Below the pieces are notes generated by a model. It saw only the letters and a list, made by a program, of their open reading frames with translations. It was not told the DNA's origin and searched no databases. From assembly GCF_002300165.1 (NCBI RefSeq), contig NZ_MLCE01000031.1:248001-312000 (forward strand): 64,000 bases of DNA, written 5' to 3'. Positions 8,799 through 17,474 of this stretch are shown piece by piece. A program made the position numbers and the translations under genes. Source of the stretch: Streptomyces sp. Tue6028. Lineage in GTDB: Bacteria; Actinomycetota; Actinomycetes; Streptomycetales; Streptomycetaceae. Every line of letters begins with the position of its first letter. The stretch's first letter is position 1.

Positions 8799-11700
8799 CT
8801 ACGCCGGGCGCAGCCGCAGCGTCAGGATCTGGAACGGCCGCAGGGTGAAGGGCCCCGCCGTCTCGTGGAGCGGCCGTTCCAGCAGGTCCGTCACCTCCGT
8901 ACGGGCCACGGGGAAGCCCGCGGTCAGCTCGCAGCGTGCCCGGCCGCCCCGGGACTCGTACAGCCGCACCACCACATCGCCGCTGCGGTCCTCGGCGAGC
9001 TTGACCGACTCGACGGTGACGGCCGGGTTGTCGACGCTCACCAGCGGAGCGAGTGCCGGCGCCCCGGCCAGGCGCAGCGGCAGATTGAGCGCGAGTCCCT
9101 CCGCGACGGCGTCACCCACCTCCGCACCGGGCAGCAGTGCGTACGTGAAACGGTGGGTGCCGAGATCGGTCTCGGGGTCCGGGCTGTGCGGGGCACGCAG
9201 CAGCGTCAGCCGTACGGTCGTGCCGAGACCGTCCTCGTGCGCGCAGCGGGTCACGTCATGGCCGTACGTCGAGTCGTTGAGGACCGCCACGCCGTACCCG
9301 TCCTCGGCGACCCGCAGCCACCGGTGGGCGCAGATCTCGAACCGGGCCGCGTCCCAGCCGGTGTTGGCGTGGGTGGGACGGTGGACATGGCCGAACTGGA
9401 TCTCGGCGGCGGAGCGTTCGGCGTGCACGTCGAGCGGGAAGGCGGCCTTGAGGACCTTCTCCGACTCCCGCCAGTCGACCTCGGTCACCACGTCCAGCCG
9501 ACGGGCCGCCGCCGTCAGCCGGATGTCCTGGACGATCCGGGAGCTGCCGAAGGCGCGGGTGACCCGCACGACGGCCCGCAGCGGTCCGCTCTCCACGAGT
9601 TCCACCGACTCGGCGTCGGTCAGGTCCGTGCGGGTCCGCCGGTAGTGCCGGTCGATGTCCCAGGCGTCCCAGGCATTGGGGTGGTCGGGGTGGAGCTGCA
9701 GCAGATTGCCGGGACCGCACAGGACTTCCCGGCCGCGCGCGAGGTCCCGTACGGAGGTGAGCAGCCCGTCGCGGTCGATCCGCACCCGCAGCCACTCGTT
9801 CTCCAGCACGATCGTGTCGCCCGACCGCTCGGCCCGGACCCGGGCGCCCGCCGGGTCCGCCGTGTCCGGCACCGTGGCGCTCCCCAGTCCGGGCGCGGTC
9901 ACCAGTGCGTCCCCGACCACTTCCGTCCGTTCGTAGGGCGAGGCGTTCAGCACGGCGGGCGCGCCGGATCCCAGTGCCCGCACGGCCCGGGCGGTCAGCT
10001 CGTCCACCTCGGCCAGCACCCGCGCGTACGTCTCCCGCGCCTCGCGGTGCACCCAGGCGATCGACGAGCCGGGCAGGATGTCGTGGAACTGGTGCAGCAG
10101 CACGGTCTTCCACAGCCGGTCGAGCGCGTCGTACGGATACACGTACGACGGTGTGCGCACCGCCGCGGCCGCGCACCACAGCTCGGCCTCGCGCAGCGCG
10201 TGTTCGGAGCGCCGGTTGCCCTGCTTCGTCTTCGCCTGCGTGGTGTAGGTGGCCCGGTGGAGTTCCAGGTACAGCTCGCCCGACCACACGGGCGCGTGGG
10301 TCCCGTACTCCTCCTCGGCCGCCGCGAAGAACGCCGAGGGCCTCTCGATCTCGACGCGCGGCGAGCCCTCCAGGGAGCGCAGCCGCCGCGCCTTCTCCAG
10401 CATCTCGCGGGTCGGCCCGCCGCCGCCGTCGCCCCACCCGAACGGCACGAGCGACCGGGTGGCCCGGCCCTTCTCCGCGAAGTTGCGTTCGGCGTGGGCG
10501 AGTTCACGGCCGTGGAACTGCGAGTTGTAGGTGTCGACGGGCGGGAAGTGGGTGAACACACGGGTCCCGTCGATGCCCTCCCACCAGAACGTGTGATGGG
10601 GCATCCGGTTGGACTGGTTCCAGCTCAGCTTCTGGGTGAGGAACCAGCGGACGCCCGCGAGTTTCGCCAGCTGCGGGAAGGCGGCCGTGTAGCCGAAGGA
10701 GTCCGGCAGCCAGATCTCCTCGGTCTCCACGCCGAACTCCTCCCGGAAGAACCGCTTGCCGTGCACGATCTGCCGGGCCAGTGCCTCGCCGCCGGGCATG
10801 TTGGCGTCCGACTCCACCCACATGGAGCCGACCGGGGCCCAGTTCCCCTCCTCCACGGCCTTCTTGATGCGTTCCCAGATGTGCGGCTGGTGCTCCTTCA
10901 CCCAGGCGTACTGCTGGGCCTGCGAGCACGCGAACACCAGCTCGGGATAGTCACCGGCCAGTGCGGTGACGTTGGCGAAGGTGCGGGACGCCTTGCGGAC
11001 GGTCTCGCGCAGCGGCCACAGCCACGCCGAGTCGATGTGGGCGTGCCCGGTCGCCGAGATCCGGTGCGCGCTCGCCGCCGCGGGCCGGGACAGCACCTCG
11101 GTGAGCGCGGCGCGGGCCGCGGGGGCCGTGCCGGGTACGTCGTGCAGGTCCAGGACGTCCAGCATGTCCTCCAGCGCCCGCAGGATCTCGTGCCGCCGCG
11201 GCCGGCCCGCGTCCAGTTCGTGCATCAGCTCCGAGAGCACCTCGATGTCGAGGACGAGCCGCCACACCTCTGGGTCGAGTACGGCGAGATCGGCAGCCGC
11301 GAATCGGTAGACGGGCCCATCGCCTGCGGTCAGCACGTCCCCGAGGTGCGTAGGCTCGAAGCCGTGCAGGACCGCCGGGTTGGCCGCCGCCTCCAGCAAC
11401 AGGTGCACGGCCTCGCCTCCCCGCGCGGGCGCACCGACCGTCAGGTGCCGGTTGCGGGGGTGGATCCCCTTCAGGGGGATGCCGGCGGCGTCGTACAGGA
11501 GCCCCTCCGCCTGGAAGCCGGGGCCGTCACCGGTGAAGCCGGGGTCGACGACCACCTCGACGTGCCGGCCCCTCCATTCCTCGGGCACCCGGCCCTCGAT
11601 GCGGAACCAGCTCGTCGACCAGGGCTTTCCCCAGAGCGTGCCGGTGGTGAAGGGCTCGTAGGCGGCCTGGAGCGCCTGGTCGACGGGGACCGGTTCGCCG

Positions 11701-11816
11701 GGCACGTGCCACACGGACAGGGCGAGCGGGACCCGGTCGGTGTACTGCGCGGGGCGCAGGAACTGCCGCAGCGCGCGCTCCAGGCGCGCCTCCACCAGCG
11801 AACGGTCGTCGTGCAC
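8799..11816 (-). CDS. Glycoside hydrolase family 38 alpha-mannosidase
   Basis: A 1005-residue protein without signal peptide, so cytoplasmic. The GH38 catalytic domain shows the metal-binding pair His260/Asp262 in GHAHIDSAWLWP and the likely nucleophile Asp337 in WVESDANMPGGE, followed by WLPDSFGYTAAFPQL and the second metal-site region YVYPYDALDRLWK...HQFHDILPGSS. The C-terminal half is the beta-sandwich domain (EWLRVRIDRDGLLTSVRDLARGREVL). The family releases alpha-linked mannose from oligosaccharides in a metal-dependent retaining reaction. Start chosen at GTG 11816, because CCGAGGAGCC forms a ribosome binding site directly upstream; the longer in-frame extension to 11942 has no such signal. 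It stands alone between two terminator-bounded units, with no transporter nearby. Confidence 0.92.
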   Translation of the reverse strand: MHDDRSLVEARLERALRQFLRPAQYTDRVPLALSVWHVPGEPVPVDQALQAAYEPFTTGTLWGKPWSTSWFRIEGRVPEEWRGRHVEVVVDPGFTGDGPGFQAEGLLYDAAGIPLKGIHPRNRHLTVGAPARGGEAVHLLLEAAANPAVLHGFEPTHLGDVLTAGDGPVYRFAAADLAVLDPEVWRLVLDIEVLSELMHELDAGRPRRHEILRALEDMLDVLDLHDVPGTAPAARAALTEVLSRPAAASAHRISATGHAHIDSAWLWPLRETVRKASRTFANVTALAGDYPELVFACSQAQQYAWVKEHQPHIWERIKKAVEEGNWAPVGSMWVESDANMPGGEALARQIVHGKRFFREEFGVETEEIWLPDSFGYTAAFPQLAKLAGVRWFLTQKLSWNQSNRMPHHTFWWEGIDGTRVFTHFPPVDTYNSQFHGRELAHAERNFAEKGRATRSLVPFGWGDGGGGPTREMLEKARRLRSLEGSPRVEIERPSAFFAAAEEEYGTHAPVWSGELYLELHRATYTTQAKTKQGNRRSEHALREAELWCAAAAVRTPSYVYPYDALDRLWKTVLLHQFHDILPGSSIAWVHREARETYARVLAEVDELTARAVRALGSGAPAVLNASPYERTEVVGDALVTAPGLGSATVPDTADPAGARVRAERSGDTIVLENEWLRVRIDRDGLLTSVRDLARGREVLCGPGNLLQLHPDHPNAWDAWDIDRHYRRTRTDLTDAESVELVESGPLRAVVRVTRAFGSSRIVQDIRLTAAARRLDVVTEVDWRESEKVLKAAFPLDVHAERSAAEIQFGHVHRPTHANTGWDAARFEICAHRWLRVAEDGYGVAVLNDSTYGHDVTRCAHEDGLGTTVRLTLLRAPHSPDPETDLGTHRFTYALLPGAEVGDAVAEGLALNLPLRLAGAPALAPLVSVDNPAVTVESVKLAEDRSGDVVVRLYESRGGRARCELTAGFPVARTEVTDLLERPLHETAGPFTLRPFQILTLRLRPA

Positions 11817-12002
11817 GGCGGCTCCTCGGCGCTCGGACGGCTCTGTCCCGAGTGTCCCTTCCCCGCGTGAACACCGCGCACCCGCGTCGCCCCGGCGGGT
11901 GGTTGACGATTCGACATGACTGCCGCGTTCCCGCCTGGGCATGGATCCCCGTGAACGTGTTCGAGCTGGAGGGGAACCGACATCGGCACGCAGGCGGGGG
12001 TC

Positions 12003-12488
12003 ATGAAGAGGCAGGCACGAGGAGGTGGTCCCACGGCCATGGGGGCCTCCTCCGCCAAGGCAGTGGAGGAAGCGGCCGACGGGGCGAGCGACGGGGAGGA
12101 CGGCGCGCAGCTCAGGCGCCGGCTGGGCAGGGCGGACCTGCGGGCGGTGCCCGAGGTGCGCAGGGCTCTGCGAGAGTGGTTACGGCACTGGGGCAAGCCG
12201 GGATGCTCCGAGATAGCCGAGCTGCTGACCAGCGAGCTCGTCACCAACGCCCTCATCCACACCGACCGCGACGCGGTCCTGACGGCCACCGTCGGTCCCC
12301 GCGGACTCCGCGTCGAGGTCCGGGACTTCGTGGGACGCAGGCCCAGGCTGCGGTTACCGGACGCCGATGACGGTACGCACGGCAGAGGCCTGGTCCTCGT
12401 CCAGTCCCTGGCCGACGCCTGGGGGGTACGGGCGCACGGCGTGGGCAAGGCGGTGTGGTTCGAACTGGACGGCGGCGCGGTGTCGTAG
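12003..12488 (+). CDS. Anti-sigma-factor-type ATP-binding protein (HATPase_c, RsbW-like)
   Basis: A 161-residue protein with a single GHKL ATPase domain. Visible motifs are the N box (ELLTSELVTNALIHT, with Glu and Asn for Mg-ATP), a G1-like box (VRDFVGRRPRL) and the G2 box (HGRGLVLVQSLADAWG), ending in the strand KAVWFELD. There is no transmembrane or sensor part. Proteins of this kind bind sigma or anti-anti-sigma partners, and Streptomyces encodes dozens. The first ~35 residues are low-complexity. A start at the internal ATG (12039) is possible. No sigma factor or antagonist gene is adjacent, so its partner is unknown; the SpoIIE phosphatase at 56.6 kb is in the same signalling class but too distant to be linked. 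Confidence 0.85.
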   Translation: MKRQARGGGPTAMGASSAKAVEEAADGASDGEDGAQLRRRLGRADLRAVPEVRRALREWLRHWGKPGCSEIAELLTSELVTNALIHTDRDAVLTATVGPRGLRVEVRDFVGRRPRLRLPDADDGTHGRGLVLVQSLADAWGVRAHGVGKAVWFELDGGAVS

Positions 12489-12514
12489 ACACCGCGCCGC
12501 CGTGGTGTTGTCCG

Positions 12515-12539
12515 GGCCCGGCCGGGATCCGGCCGGGCC
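12515..12539. terminator. Bidirectional terminator between convergent genes
   Basis: GGCCCGGCCGG (12515-12525) pairs perfectly with CCGGCCGGGCC (12529-12539) around a three-base loop, midway between the stops of the ATPase gene (+) and the DUF2637 gene (-). Confidence 0.8.
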
Positions 12540-12564
12540 GTCCGGCTCGTGCGGACCGGGGACC

Positions 12565-13605
12565 TCAGCCGAACTGCTGCTCGAGGTCCTTCAGCTTGCG
12601 CTCCAGCGAGTCGAGTCGCGGCAGGGCCATCGTGTCGTCCTCCGCGGTGAGGTCGACGGTGATCGGCTCAGTGCTCTTGCGGACGGGAGTGAGGGACGGC
12701 CGTGAGCGCACGGGCAGCTGCTCCGCGGTGGATATGGCAGGCTCCGCGGAGGCCTGGCCAGGCGCCCGCTCCACCGTCGCGGTCTCCAGCTCCCGGCCGC
12801 CGCCGCGGCCGGCCAGCCCTCGGTGACCCCGGCTGAGCGCCTTGAGGTGAGCGCGCTCGACCCGCTCCTGCTCCCGGCGGCGCAGCCGGTTCTGCTCCTT
12901 CTGACGCCGGTCCTCGCGGACCTCCTCGACGGCCTCGTCCAGGCTGCGGACGTTCTCCAGGAGCATCAGCGACCAGGCGCCGTACGTCTCCCGGGGCGCG
13001 CGCAGCCAGCGGACGATACGGATCTGCGGCAGCGGACGCGGGACCAGGCCCTGCTCGCGCAGCGCGGCACGCCGGGTCTGCTTCAGCGCGCGGTCGAACA
13101 GTACCGCGGCCGACAGGGACATGCCCGCGAAGAACTGCGGGGCGCCCGCGTGGTCGATGCCCCGGGGAGCGTGCACCCAGTTGAACCAGGCCGCGGCACC
13201 CGCGAACGTCCACACGAGTATCCGGGAGCCGAGCGCCGCGTCACCGTGGCTGGCCTCGCGCACCGCGAGCACGGAGCAGAACATGGCCGCGCCGTCCAGG
13301 CCGAACGGGACGAGGTACTCCCAGCCGTCGGAGAGGCCGAGGTTCTGCTGGCCGAAGCCGACCAGGCCGTGGAAGGACAGCGCCGCGGCGACCGCGGCGC
13401 AGCAGAACAACAGCACGTAGGAGGCCGTGCCGTAGATGGCCTCCTTGCGCCTGCGACGCTCCTCGCTGCGCTCCCATGAGTCGTCGCTGCTCGCGCTCTC
13501 CCCGGACCGTTTGCCGCGCGCGAGCACCGCCACCGCCGCCAGCAGTCCCAGGAGCAAGACGCCGCCCGGAAGCAGCCAGTTCAGCGATATGTCGGTCAGT
13601 CTCAT
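12565..13605 (-). CDS. DUF2637 domain membrane protein
   Basis: 346 residues starting MRLTDISLNWLLPGG. A first membrane helix (residues 9-28) is followed by a charged segment (KRSGESASSDDSWERSEERRRRKEA), then three more hydrophobic helices (YVLLFCCAAVAAALSF, YLVPFGLDGAAMFCSVLAV, ILVWTFAGAAAWFNWVHA). A basic coiled-coil tail (EEVREDRRQKEQNRLRRREQERVER) ends in a second short coiled coil (LERKLKDLEQQFG). This matches DUF2637, common on actinomycete chromosomes and plasmids and related to SpdB-type spread proteins. No function is established for the chromosomal members. The ATG at 13605 has AAGGGACC just upstream. Confidence 0.82.
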   Translation of the reverse strand: MRLTDISLNWLLPGGVLLLGLLAAVAVLARGKRSGESASSDDSWERSEERRRRKEAIYGTASYVLLFCCAAVAAALSFHGLVGFGQQNLGLSDGWEYLVPFGLDGAAMFCSVLAVREASHGDAALGSRILVWTFAGAAAWFNWVHAPRGIDHAGAPQFFAGMSLSAAVLFDRALKQTRRAALREQGLVPRPLPQIRIVRWLRAPRETYGAWSLMLLENVRSLDEAVEEVREDRRQKEQNRLRRREQERVERAHLKALSRGHRGLAGRGGGRELETATVERAPGQASAEPAISTAEQLPVRSRPSLTPVRKSTEPITVDLTAEDDTMALPRLDSLERKLKDLEQQFG

Positions 13606-13918
13606 CTGGGGTCCCTTGCATTGGGATAGGGCGTAACGCCCGCCATAGTGGCCCAATCCCGTCAGCCCTCTGGGGGTTTCGGGGCAAGAGGCCGCCAAGG
13701 GAGTGCAAGGGGATGCGCAGGGCGGCATTCTGCTCGAACTGCCGCGCGAGGGACGGGAGTTGAGTGCGAATAAGATTACCCGTACGGATGGTTCGACGGA
13801 AAGTTCCTGCGGCAAGTGAGGAAGTTGTGAATCGACTGCGATCCGCGGAGCCTCACCGTGCGGGGGGTCGCCGGAGTTGATCTTAGGGCACTCGTGGGCC
13901 GCTCCCGTCCGGGACGGC
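13606..13918. other. Intergenic stretch without a gene
   Basis: About 310 bases between the DUF2637 start and the stop of the FhuF-like gene. It contains the promoter side of the DUF2637 gene, a short GGGCG-TAA-CGCCC hairpin, and a somewhat AT-richer patch around 13755-13835. I see no tRNA, no coding region with actinomycete codon bias and no convincing repeat. Confidence 0.5.
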
Positions 13919-14800
13919 TCAACCGGCCGCGGCCGCCGCCAACTTGGCCACCCGGTCCGCGTCGCAGGTGCGCGGGCAGGTGGTGCAGGTGTCCTCCGGG
14001 CGCAGTGTGTAGAAGAAGCAGCAGGTCACCCTGTCGCGGGTGGGCAGGGACTCGCCGTTCGGACCGGTCAGCTCGCGGAACGCGGCGGAGCCGGCGTACG
14101 GCTGGGTCGCCCCCGGCAGCAGCAGCTCCAGCTCGCGCATCGCCCGCCGTTCCTCGCCGAGCAGGTGCGCGATGTACCAGAGCCCCTCGACGACCTCGTC
14201 GGTCGCCATGCCCCACAGCGCCCGGCCGCGCCGCCGCATGCGGGGGCCGAAGCCGCCGAGGACCGGCTCCAGGTGCTCGGCCACCGCGGTCCGCACCTCC
14301 GCGCGCAGCGCCTCCTCGTCGGGGACGACCCGGGCGCCCGGCAGCCCGGCCGCGGGGTCGCCGGGCAGGCAGGCGAAGGTCGGGACGCGGACAGCCATGC
14401 TGCCGAGCGTGCGCTCGTATGTGACGTCCTCCACAGCGAAGCGGGGGACACGGCGCCGCAGGAACCACGGCACGGTGATCAGCAGGCAGGCCGGCCAGGC
14501 GTACCGGTGCAGCCCGAAGCCGGCCACGACGTCGGGGCGCGCCCGCTGTCCGTAGTCCCGGATCACCTGCTCCTCGTCCCATGCGAGGAAGGCGTCGAGG
14601 TCGGCCCCGCCCGCCGCCAACCCCGCTGCGCAGACCCATCCCTCGCCCGACGGTGCCGCCTCACCGGGGCTCAGCTCGCGGACGCTCAGCCCGGGGAAGA
14701 CCTCGGTCAGCCGGGCGTACGCGTCCCCGACGGGCGACGGTCGCCCGGGGGCGGCCGGGGTGTCCGTGGCCGCTCCGTCGGACAGGGCGGTAGTGGGCAT
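13919..14800 (-). CDS. FhuF-like [2Fe-2S] siderophore-iron reductase
   Basis: 293 residues with the FhuF hallmark at the C-terminus: a Cys-Cys pair (RVTCCFFYTLRPED) followed ten residues later by CTTCPRTC, giving the CC-x10-C-x2-C ligand pattern of the unusual [2Fe-2S] cluster. The family reduces ferric iron bound to imported hydroxamate siderophores in the cytoplasm. The upstream iron box at 14828-14846 fits this role. No siderophore synthesis or ABC import gene is adjacent. Start chosen at ATG 14800 (MPTTALSDG), 27 bases from the box; no signal peptide is present, as expected. Confidence 0.85.
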   Translation of the reverse strand: MPTTALSDGAATDTPAAPGRPSPVGDAYARLTEVFPGLSVRELSPGEAAPSGEGWVCAAGLAAGGADLDAFLAWDEEQVIRDYGQRARPDVVAGFGLHRYAWPACLLITVPWFLRRRVPRFAVEDVTYERTLGSMAVRVPTFACLPGDPAAGLPGARVVPDEEALRAEVRTAVAEHLEPVLGGFGPRMRRRGRALWGMATDEVVEGLWYIAHLLGEERRAMRELELLLPGATQPYAGSAAFRELTGPNGESLPTRDRVTCCFFYTLRPEDTCTTCPRTCDADRVAKLAAAAAG

Positions 14801-14827
14801 GCGGGACCATCCGCTTCACGATCGTTA

Positions 14828-14846
14828 GCAGGTAAGCCTTACCTTA
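14828..14846. promoter_or_regulatory. DmdR/IdeR-type iron box
   Basis: AGGTAAGCCTTACCT (14830-14844) is an almost perfect 15-bp palindrome extended by partial outer matches, close to the actinobacterial DmdR1/IdeR consensus TTAGGTTAGGCTCACCTAA. It lies directly in front of the FhuF-like gene and predicts Fe(II)-dependent repression. Confidence 0.8.
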
Positions 14847-14956
14847 CCCGTCACTTCGGGTGTTTGAACTGAGCCCATGTACGCCTATGGTGCTTGACGG
14901 ACGGGTAACAACCGCCGCAATGACCCCCAAGTACCACCAAGCCCGGAGGAGGACCC

Positions 14957-15871
14957 GTGGAGCAGTCCGGTCCGCGCAGCGCGCACGGCTCCGCAGGCGC
15001 GGGGGCCCCGGACATCCGTACGGGGGCCGTCCGGGTGCCCGCACAGCCGCGGGCCGCGGACATGGACCGGGGCACGGGCAGGGAGCGGACGCGGGGCGGG
15101 GTCCCCGACGGCGCCGTGCCCGGCGCGGGCGCCGGTGCCGCCCGGGGTGTGGCCGGACCCGAGGCCGGGGGCCTGGCCCGTGCCCGCGGCGAGCACACGC
15201 ACAGCGAGCCGCCCCTCCCGCGCCCCCGGGTCGAGGGCGTCCGCCCCGTCGTGCAGCGCTCCTCCGTGCGCGGGCAGATCCTGGACGCCCTGCGCACCGC
15301 GCTCGTCGCGGGCGAGCTCGCCCCGGGGGAGGTGTACTCGGCACCCGTGCTCGGCGAACGGTTCGGGGTGTCCGCGACCCCCGTACGGGAGGCGATGCAG
15401 CAGCTCGCCCTGGAGGGCGCGGTCGAGGTCGTCCCCAACCGGGGCTTCCGGGTCGTCGAACGCGGCACCCGGGAACTGGGCGAGCTCGCCGAGGTCCGCG
15501 CCCTGATCGAGGTGCCGGTGATGCTGCGCCTCGCGCGCACCGTGCCCGCCGGGCGCTGGGCGGAGCTGCGCCCCCTCGCCGAGGCCACCGCGCGCGCCGC
15601 GTCCTCCGGCTGCCGCGCCACCTACGCCGAGTCCGACCGGGCCTTCCACCGCGCGGTGTTGGCGCTGTCCGGGAACAACCAGCTGGTGCAGATCGCGGAC
15701 GACCTGCACCGGCGCGCCCAGTGGCCGCTCGTCGGCGGTCCCGTCTCCCGGGGCCGGGCCGACCTGGTGGCCGACGCGGCCGAACACGGAGCCCTCCTCG
15801 ACGCGTTGATCGCCGAGGACCTGCCGGTCGTGCAGTCGCTGGTGCGCGAGCACTTCGCCGGGGCGTCCTGA
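14957..15871 (+). CDS. GntR family (FadR subfamily, FCD domain) transcriptional regulator
   Basis: 304 residues. The first ~100 are low-complexity Gly/Ala/Arg/Pro and probably disordered. A winged helix-turn-helix occupies about 100-170 (LVAGELAPGEVYSAPVLGER, then VSATPVREAMQQLALEGAVE), with the typical VVPNRGFRVV wing. The C-terminal all-helical FCD ligand domain shows EVRALIEVPVMLRLA, ESDRAFHRAVLALSGN (Asp and His as metal or ligand contacts) and a final EHGALLDALIAEDL. Start: GTG 14957, preceded by GGAGGAGG. Effector and targets are unknown. It is not next to a metabolic operon. Confidence 0.88.
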   Translation: MEQSGPRSAHGSAGAGAPDIRTGAVRVPAQPRAADMDRGTGRERTRGGVPDGAVPGAGAGAARGVAGPEAGGLARARGEHTHSEPPLPRPRVEGVRPVVQRSSVRGQILDALRTALVAGELAPGEVYSAPVLGERFGVSATPVREAMQQLALEGAVEVVPNRGFRVVERGTRELGELAEVRALIEVPVMLRLARTVPAGRWAELRPLAEATARAASSGCRATYAESDRAFHRAVLALSGNNQLVQIADDLHRRAQWPLVGGPVSRGRADLVADAAEHGALLDALIAEDLPVVQSLVREHFAGAS

Positions 15872-16017
15872 CCCCACCGGCAGGCGCCCTTCCCCTCCCA
15901 CGTGTCACGGAGCGGTATCCGCCGTGCAACACACCGTGACGCCGGGAACCCGCCGCGCGGCGCGGGCGTGGCCCCCGGTACACGGCGAGAGCCGGACCGA
16001 CACCGGGGGAGATTCCG

Positions 16018-16329
16018 ATGCCCGACCCGTCCTGGATGGCCCAGCAACAAGCCCAGCAGGCCGCGCAGCAGGCGCAGCAGATCCACCAGAACCACGTACG
16101 CAGCCACCGCGAGATGCACGACACGGCCCGCGCCCACGCGCGCCACTCCGGGTCGCCCCATCTGCACCGCCCCGTGCCGTACGGCGGCGGCCGGAGCGGG
16201 GGACTGCGCGGCTTCCTCACCCTCCTGGTGATCGCGGGCGTGGTCGTCTACGTGGCCCGCGACCCCGAACTCCGCACCACGGTCCAGGAGTTCGCCCGCA
16301 CCCTGCTGGCCCGCGTCCAGAGCGGCTGA
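16018..16329 (+). CDS. Small single-pass membrane protein, unknown function
   Basis: 103 residues: a Gln/Ala-rich N-terminus (QQQAQQAAQQAQQ), a His-rich middle, a Gly-rich linker and one membrane helix (GFLTLLVIAGVVVYVA) followed by a short amphipathic tail. A GGGGAGA ribosome binding site precedes the ATG. Codon use is normal for the neighbourhood. I do not recognise a family with known function. Confidence 0.7.
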   Translation: MPDPSWMAQQQAQQAAQQAQQIHQNHVRSHREMHDTARAHARHSGSPHLHRPVPYGGGRSGGLRGFLTLLVIAGVVVYVARDPELRTTVQEFARTLLARVQSG

Positions 16330-16472
16330 CGCACGGGCGGGCGCGTACGGCGGCCTGCTCGCCGGTCCGTGCCCGGAGCGAGCTCGGCGGCGGGCGCCCT
16401 CGGCCGGCTGTTCGCCGGTCGGTCACCCGGAGCGGGCTGCCCCACGGACGCGTGGACCCGGCGACCTTGTGC

Positions 16473-16509
16473 GCCGGGTCCCGCCCGGATCGGGCGGGCG
16501 GGACCCGGC
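16473..16509. terminator. Strong hairpin between convergent genes
   Basis: GCCGGGTCCCGCCCG (16473-16487) pairs perfectly with 16495-16509 around a seven-base loop, in the 236-nt gap between the small membrane protein (+) and the helical repeat protein (-). It can serve both. Confidence 0.8.
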
Positions 16510-16565
16510 CGTCTCTCGTCCCGGCCGCCCGGAGCGGGCGAACCCGCTGCCGAGGACGCCGGTGG

Positions 16566-17324
16566 TCAGGCCGTGGCCGCCGGTGGGGCCAGTTGGCGGG
16601 CCAGCCAGGTCGGAACGCCGCCGAGCAGACGGAACAGGCGGCCCGCCTCCGCCCGCAGGCGGGACGCCTCCGGTTCGGTCTCGGCGTCCGCCAGTGACGC
16701 CAGCGCGGGGGCCGTGCCCACGAGGTAGCCCAACTCCTCGCGGATCCGCAGCGATTCGGCGAACCCGTGCCGTGCCTCGGCCAACTCGCCGTCCCGCAGG
16801 GCGAGTCCGGCCAGATGTCGCCAGGTGAAGGAGAGCAGCAGCGGGTCGTCGTGGGCCACCGCGCCCGCGTGCGCGCGCCGGTAGGCGGCGCGGGCGGCCT
16901 GCGGGGAGCGCGCGAGGTTCTCGGCGAGCAGTCCGCGCCGGAAGTCCAGCAGGGCCCGGCCCCGGGCCCCGGGCGCGAGCAGCGCGGCGGCCCGGCCGAG
17001 CGCGGCCCGCGCCTCGTCCGCCCGGTCGCGCACGCCGAGCAGCGTCGCCGCGTACGCGAGCTGCCCCCGCTCACAGGCCGCCGCACCGCGCTCGTCGTCG
17101 CTCTGCGCGACCGCCTCCGCGGTCCGCAGCGCGTCCTCCGCGTCGGCCCAGCCCTGTTCGGTGTACAGGCACCGTTCGACGAGCAGCGACGCCCGCTGGA
17201 GCGCCGCCTCCGCGGTGTGCGGCTGGAGCAGCGCGGCCGCGTCGGCCCAGCAGGCTCGCGAGCGCAGCCGCCATACCGCGGTCTGGAGTGGATCGTCCCC
17301 TGCAGTCGTTCCGTGACCAGACAT
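16566..17324 (-). CDS. Alpha-helical (TPR-like) repeat protein, unknown function
   Basis: 252 residues starting MSGHGTTAGDD, almost entirely Ala/Leu/Arg-rich amphipathic helices arranged in pairs of about 35-40 residues (for example DAEDALRTAEAVAQSDDERG, AARAAYRRAHAGAVAHDDPL, WRHLAGLALRDGELAEARHG). This suggests a tetratricopeptide-like solenoid. No catalytic motif or signal peptide is present. An upstream GTG extension (to 17357) exists but the ATG at 17324 fits better. It follows PucR on the same strand after 150 nt. Protein-protein scaffolding is the only role that can be proposed. Confidence 0.6.
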   Translation of the reverse strand: MSGHGTTAGDDPLQTAVWRLRSRACWADAAALLQPHTAEAALQRASLLVERCLYTEQGWADAEDALRTAEAVAQSDDERGAAACERGQLAYAATLLGVRDRADEARAALGRAAALLAPGARGRALLDFRRGLLAENLARSPQAARAAYRRAHAGAVAHDDPLLLSFTWRHLAGLALRDGELAEARHGFAESLRIREELGYLVGTAPALASLADAETEPEASRLRAEAGRLFRLLGGVPTWLARQLAPPAATA

Positions 17325-17474
17325 GGCGGTATGCGCCACGTTGCCCTCCCCGAGCACACCATTGAGCTGTTGAGTGGTGGCATCTCAGCACGGATCGCGG
17401 GGCGCGGCCAAGAGGGTGGGTGAAGGATTTCACAAAGTCATAGGTGTTCGGCCGCCGCTCGCGGACGCCGCGCA

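Noticed and set aside
11817-12002. A longer N-terminus for the mannosidase (to 11942)
   Set aside because: The added residues are low-complexity and the GTG at 11816 has a clear ribosome binding site.
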